Source of the DNA: Trichomonas vaginalis G3
Taxonomy: Eukaryota; Parabasalia; Trichomonadida; Trichomonadidae
Direction: 5' to 3'
NCBI RefSeq assembly: GCF_026262505.1
Contig: NC_067208.1
Location: 248,001-312,000 of the forward strand
DNA length: 64,000 bases
Shown here: positions 60,379-64,000 of the stretch, piece after piece
Numbering within the stretch: position 1 is the first letter of the stretch
Layout: each line of letters begins with the position of its first letter
Position numbers and translations under genes: made by a program
The notes under the pieces: model-generated
Told to the model about the DNA's origin: nothing
Seen by the model: the letters and a program-made list of their open reading frames with translations, nothing else
Database searches by the model: none

Positions 60379-60798
60379 ATGGCAAAATTCATCTCAGTAA
60401 ACAAGTACATGACAGAAGTCAAAGATAAGTTAGCTCCATTCGCATATTTGAATGTTTACTTCTACAATTTTGAAAAGTCTACATTTGACAAAATTTGGAA
60501 CATTGCACCAGTTAAGTTTGCTGTTGTTAGAAAAAGTGGTGCAACTTTTGAAGACTTATACATTGACAGTATGTTGACAGTCAAAGAAAATTTTGACAGA
60601 AAGTTCTCAAAACTCGAAGAAGGTAAAGCATACAAACTTGTTATACCTTATGAACCAAAGAAAGCAGACGACTATGAATATTATGAGTCTAAAGTTGTAG
60701 AAGTTCAAGATAAATTGGGTAAAAAGATTTTAGAGTCTAAGCCAGTGTTTACTCCTAAAGAGGAAGAGAACATTGACATTGACCCAGAAATGTTCTAA
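60379..60798 (+). CDS. Small Maverick protein with acidic C terminus
   Basis: 139 residues, starting after a box TTTTTTATCCGATAG. Body: FAYLNVYFYNFEKSTFDKIW, VKFAVVRKSGATFEDLYIDS; acidic end EEENIDIDPEMF. Follows the helicase by 37 bp. The counterpart in Maverick 1 next to polB (18983-19456) also ends in an acidic DPE motif. A single-stranded DNA-binding helper is a reasonable guess. Confidence 0.55.
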   Translation: MAKFISVNKYMTEVKDKLAPFAYLNVYFYNFEKSTFDKIWNIAPVKFAVVRKSGATFEDLYIDSMLTVKENFDRKFSKLEEGKAYKLVIPYEPKKADDYEYYESKVVEVQDKLGKKILESKPVFTPKEEENIDIDPEMF

Positions 60799-60814
60799 AA
60801 ATAAAATTTTATTT

Positions 60815-61267
60815 TTACATGTCAAATTTCTTTTTCTCTGGAACTGGTTCAGGTTCTTTCTTCTCTTCTTCTACTTTCTTTTCTTTCTTTTCTCTCTTCT
60901 TCTTTTCTGGTGGAGATATGTCAAATTTCTCAGAACCATATTTATGTAAAAGTTCTTTGTCCTTTAATAGCTCATCTATTCTGTTTTCTATTTCATCTTC
61001 AAGAACAGCGCATGTGTCTTCTTTGCATTCTAAGAACTTTTGTTGGACTTCATCTTTCCAAGAGGCGTCATCTCTGTCAACAAGTCTGTCATTGACAAAT
61101 TTTAAGACTGTTCTGCTTAATGTTTTATGGTTCTTGTCATATTCCCAGAAACAGAACTTTAGAACAAATTCACCTTTCTTGTTTACACTATGTAAGATTT
61201 TATGGTCGACAGATGTTTTGCTGTCAAAAAACTTGTCTCGAATATAGATAGCGAAATCGCTAGACAT
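60815..61267 (-). CDS. Conserved small Maverick protein, Lys/Glu tail
   Basis: 150 residues, convergent with the preceding gene (16 bp between stops). N-terminal part: FDSKTSVDHKILHSVNKKGE, FVLKFCFWEYDKNHKTL, the same pattern as the broken gene at 20678-21012. A helical middle is followed by a charged tail (PPEKKKREKKEKKVEEEKK). Divergent from the ATPase remains at 61304. Unknown function. Confidence 0.55.
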   Translation of the reverse strand: MSSDFAIYIRDKFFDSKTSVDHKILHSVNKKGEFVLKFCFWEYDKNHKTLSRTVLKFVNDRLVDRDDASWKDEVQQKFLECKEDTCAVLEDEIENRIDELLKDKELLHKYGSEKFDISPPEKKKREKKEKKVEEEKKEPEPVPEKKKFDM

Positions 61268-61303
61268 TTTCTAAAAGATAAAAATTTTAATTTTTCTAAA
61301 AAT

Positions 61304-62176
61304 ATGTTAGAAAAAAAGTTTGCTGACATTGACAAGAAATTTGAGAATGTTTTGAAGAAGAACAAGGTGAAGTTAGAAAATGCTCAGATAAAGCCTATAC
61401 ATGAAAAGTTCTTATTTGCTCAGAATGGTATAACAGGTCTAATTGCACACCTGGGTCGGGTAAGACTTTCACTTATCTTAAAATGGCTGCACAACAACAA
61501 GAACTAGATGAGAAGAACCCATTCTATGAGTTAGTAGTCATTTGTTCGACTTCTGGTCAATTTGACCAAACGTCAATTCGTTCAAAGATATTATAAAGAA
61601 GTCTAAGTTAGTATGTATAAAGGATACTGAGTTGTTAGATTGGATAAAGAAGTACCAAAGAAGAGTTTTGAAGTATAATGCTATAAATGAGTATATAAAT
61701 TCTAAGTTTAAAGACCCAAATGAGGAAATGCAGAGAATATTAGAGAAGAAACACTTCAGAAACAAACAGAAAGAGATAGAATACATTTCGAAGAAATTGC
61801 AATCTTACGATTGGAAGACTTACCCTCATAGATGTCTTCTTATCTTAGATGATTTCGCCTCTCATCCTTTGTTAAAGAATAGAGAACAAGATAATGTGTC
61901 GAATTCTTAAGAAGCTCAGACACTTTAACATCTCAGTTGTCATTTGTGTACAGACAGCCAAGAGTTTAAGTAAGGATGTTAAAAGAATACTTACTGACAT
62001 TAATACTTTTCCCCGGATTGTCCGAAGACGATTTCATGGAACTTATGAAAGAGTCCATGGCAGGTAAGTTTGACAGACATGAACTATGGGAGAAGTACAA
62101 AGTCATACAAGACCCTCATACTTCTTTCAGAATTCATATCTACGCAAACAAAGTTCAAATTGTAAAAAGTCAATAA
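61304..62176 (+). pseudogene. FtsK/HerA-type packaging ATPase, Maverick 2, broken
   Basis: Homologue of 30750-31637. Recognisable parts in order: an N-terminal helical part (MLEKKFADIDKKFENVLKK), a Walker A region, Walker B (HRCLLILDDFAS) and a C-terminal part (HEKYKVIQDPHTSF-type end, HIYANKVQIVKS). Three or more breaks, so not functional. Confidence 0.7.
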
Positions 62177-62191
62177 AAATAAATGGTTCAT

Positions 62192-63030
62192 CTACCCTAC
62201 TTGTTTGAAGTTGTCAAAATACTCTGTTATTTTTTCTTTCAGTAGCGGTAAGTCTTCTTTGAAGGTAAGTATTGTACAACCTTTCATATCATAGTGTGTT
62301 TGAGGTAACGTATCTTGAATTATTTGTTTCACATCTTCATTTGGGGTCATTGAAATCGGTAAGTTTTTGCGATAGAACCAATTTCTGTCAGATTTGTAAA
62401 TCTTAGCTAAGTCGTAAAAGCTTTTGTTGTTTCTTCTGACTAAATGCAACATAACCATATCTTTATCTTCTTCATTTTTCATCTCTTCAGTATAAATCAT
62501 ATACTTATAGTTCTTTTCCTTACCTTTTTGGTACCGAACGTTGGTATTCTTTTCTGAATGCTTTTGTCTTTTGCTTCAAGCTTGTTTTCCATTCTCTTCA
62601 CGTTCTTGTCTATGATTTCGTCAAGAAGTCTGTAAATATACCAAGCATAACGAGGCGAGCCCACATTGCAACAGCATTTACAAGAAGTCTATGTACATAA
62701 TATCCTCTCAAACCGTTTGGCAATTTTTCACGATTTTCATAGAGTTTTGGCGACTGGGGTTTTTTACCTACTCGCTGTTCTTCACTGTTTTCAGAAAAAA
62801 GTATGTCTCGCTGTGCTTCGCTCAAAAGTTCTTGTGCTTTGGTTCCTAAACCAGTCTTTAGGAAGCTTAGTATCTGGAGCAAAACATGCTGTCAAAATAC
62901 TTTGCATTTGGTACATATCGTCTTTGACCGAACGAATGAGACGGAGTTGTTTGTTAAACTGAACCCACTCATATTCTTCATTTATAGCTTCATGGACTAT
63001 AACTGTTGTTGTGTTCTCTGCTGTTGACAT
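62192..63030 (-). pseudogene. KilA-N domain protein, Maverick 2, broken
   Basis: A close relative of the Maverick 1 KilA-N gene (19743-20570): same N terminus (ENTTTVIVHEAINEEY) after the ATG at 63030, same KilA-N core (GYYVHRLLVNAVAMWA) and same C-terminal extension (KDMVMLHLVRRNNKSFYDLA). Two or more breaks. Preceded by the shared 5' module. Confidence 0.75.
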
Positions 63031-63105
63031 ATCTGTCTTTACATACAAAATAAAAAAATATTTTATAAAAAACTAACTTTATTTTTTCTATCTTAAGGAA
63101 ATTCA
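63031..63105 (-). promoter_or_regulatory. Shared 5' AT-rich module, copy 4
   Basis: In gene direction: ATTTCCTTAAGATAGAAAAA, AT-rich core, ATTTTGTATGTAAAGACAGA, ATG at 63030. Confidence 0.65.
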
Positions 63106-63148
63106 TGATTTTTGTGCTGAATTCAGCAAAAATATAATTTAGGTGAAG

Positions 63149-63285
63149 CCCACATTGCAACAGCATTTACAAGAAGTCTATGTACATAATATCCTTTCAA
63201 ACCAGGAGCCAAATTCTTGCGATTTTCGTACGGAATCTCTTCTCTCGGTTTTCCGAGGGAAGCAAGCATATGAGGAAATTCATGA
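63149..63285 (-). repeat. KilA-N gene fragment between cassette modules
   Basis: ~135 bp matching the middle of the Maverick 1 KilA-N gene (20230-20362), including the hairpin CGGTTTTCCGAGGGAAG. It is joined at one side to TTTAGGTGAAG (start of a palindrome module) and at the other to AGGAAATTCATGA (start of a 5' module). Both joints show short identity to the sequence replaced. Confidence 0.75.
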
Positions 63286-63326
63286 TTTTTGTGCTGAATT
63301 CAATAAAAATAATGTTTAGGTGAAGA

Positions 63327-63340
63327 GGTGAGATTTCACC
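63327..63340. promoter_or_regulatory. Palindrome variant GGTGAGATTTCACC, site 6
   Basis: AGGTGAAG on the left, TTCACC iterons on the right, as at 21376. One base off perfect symmetry. Confidence 0.65.
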
Positions 63341-63502
63341 TCTTTTTTCACCTCATTTCTACCCCAGTTATTTTATAAACGTTTACCATGTGAAACGTTA
63401 TTTTTTAAATTTTGTGAAAACTCAACGGTTTGACACATGCCATATGCCATTTTACTCAGAATTTTGTTGCTGAATTCAATAAAAATATATTTTAGGTGAA
63501 GA

Positions 63503-63516
63503 GGTGAGATTTCACC
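63503..63516. promoter_or_regulatory. Palindrome variant GGTGAGATTTCACC, site 7
   Basis: A second copy 176 bp from site 6, directly downstream of the stop of the gene at 63550, the same place as site 2 relative to its homologue. Confidence 0.7.
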
Positions 63517-63549
63517 TCTTTTTTCACCTAATTTTTCACCCCAGTTATT

Positions 63550-64000
63550 TTATAAGCGTTTTACATGAATTGTACGATGTATATTTGAAATCCTAAACAG
63601 TTTCGTAGCTTCTATTTCTTCTTTTAGTACATCGAATGTTTTAACGATACCGAAAGTTTCTTTATACTTCTTCTTGACATCAGATAGAAGGAAATCGTCA
63701 GCAGTTGGATAGTTTTTGTTCAGAAATTCTAACATGTCCATTTTATTTTCTACCGGCTTCTCTGCTTCTTTCTTTAAGTCTGCATAGTCGTTTCGCATTC
63801 TTTCTATCTCTTTGACGGAGTAGTTATATTTTCTTATTGCTGCTTTACATTTAGAACATTGCGGGTTCATTTTTGCGTTATATTCTGAAACCTTACCTGC
63901 TAAAACAACCAAGGCGTCAATGGTTTTCTTTAAATCTGAAGCAGTTGGTTTTATCTGTTCATTCCATACCTTACCTCTTCTATCTTTATCTCTTATCTGC
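63550..64000 (-). CDS. CxxC accessory protein, Maverick 2 (partial, runs off edge)
   Basis: The frame is open from the right edge to the stop at 63550. The protein matches the C-terminal half of the Maverick 1 gene at 21422-22363 very closely (NPQCSKCKAAIRKYNYSVKE, FLLSDVKKKYKETFG, HRTIHVKRL). Only the 3' half is in view. It shares the downstream palindrome with its homologue. Confidence 0.7.
   Translation of the reverse strand, partial: QIRDKDRRGKVWNEQIKPTASDLKKTIDALVVLAGKVSEYNAKMNPQCSKCKAAIRKYNYSVKEIERMRNDYADLKKEAEKPVENKMDMLEFLNKNYPTADDFLLSDVKKKYKETFGIVKTFDVLKEEIEATKLFRISNIHRTIHVKRL

Larger units (their letters stand above)
51890..64000. mobile_element. Maverick 2 (Polinton), left part, broken
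   Basis: The element runs off the right edge, and its left end is placed only approximately: no terminal repeat like that of Maverick 1 is seen, and the first gene starts at 52288. Genes: large Gln-rich protein, major capsid candidate, penton-like protein, SF3 helicase, packaging ATPase remains, KilA-N remains and a CxxC accessory gene. Several are homologous to Maverick 1 genes but differ much in sequence, so it is a separate lineage. At least half a dozen breaks in the visible part, concentrated right of 61300. Confidence 0.8.

Overview
The window looks like nuclear DNA of Trichomonas vaginalis or a very close trichomonad. The evidence is: AT-rich DNA with intronless genes; two Tvmar1-like mariner copies; three Maverick/Polinton elements; an ankyrin protein and a very large multi-pass adenylyl cyclase of the kinds expanded in Trichomonas; and host genes with the trichomonad initiator (TCAYTWY) a few bases before the ATG. 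Species assignment rests on recognition, not on a search.

Layout. 1-2809 is a nest: the end of Maverick 0 (1-146) sits in mariner copy 1 (147-1319), which cuts a host beta-helix-like gene whose 5' end is also split by a foldback element (2147-2800). 3185-7308 holds host genes: a frameshifted ankyrin gene, an unknown protein and a DUF3447/ankyrin-like protein. 8616-34560 is a MULE transposon with a 10-bp target duplication. Inside its transposase gene lies Maverick 1 (10401-33874) with 6-bp duplications and ~0.6 kb terminal repeats, and Maverick 1 carries mariner copy 2 in its fibre gene. 34567-34719 is an unusual GC-rich cluster of hairpins, originally continuous with the MULE left flank. 35708-36962 is a second foldback element. 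37338-49872 is host DNA: an RRM protein, a single-pass surface protein with a relic of a relative upstream, an inverted-repeat element and a 1544-residue cyclase. From about 51890 to the window end lies the first part of Maverick 2.

The two large Mavericks share a virion and accessory toolkit: double-jelly-roll major capsid candidate, penton-like minor capsid, FtsK/HerA packaging ATPase, KilA-N proteins and several unnamed small proteins. They differ in replication genes: Maverick 1 has a protein-primed family B polymerase, while the visible part of Maverick 2 has a superfamily 3 helicase. Maverick 1 also has a long collagen-like fibre with a phage tail-collar-like C terminus and remains of a retroviral-type integrase. 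Both are broken in several genes and are treated here as fossils.

The most unusual signals are non-coding. (1) Accessory genes in both Mavericks sit between a shared 5' AT-rich module and a shared 3' palindrome (GGTGAGATCTCACC, with one symmetric compensated variant), so they look like exchangeable cassettes. (2) A short GC-rich double hairpin recurs, with base-pair covariation, between and inside Maverick genes. (3) Nearly every Maverick gene has a TTTTAT-type box just before its ATG, unlike the host initiator. (4) Three strong adjacent hairpins lie in the GC-rich patch split by the MULE.
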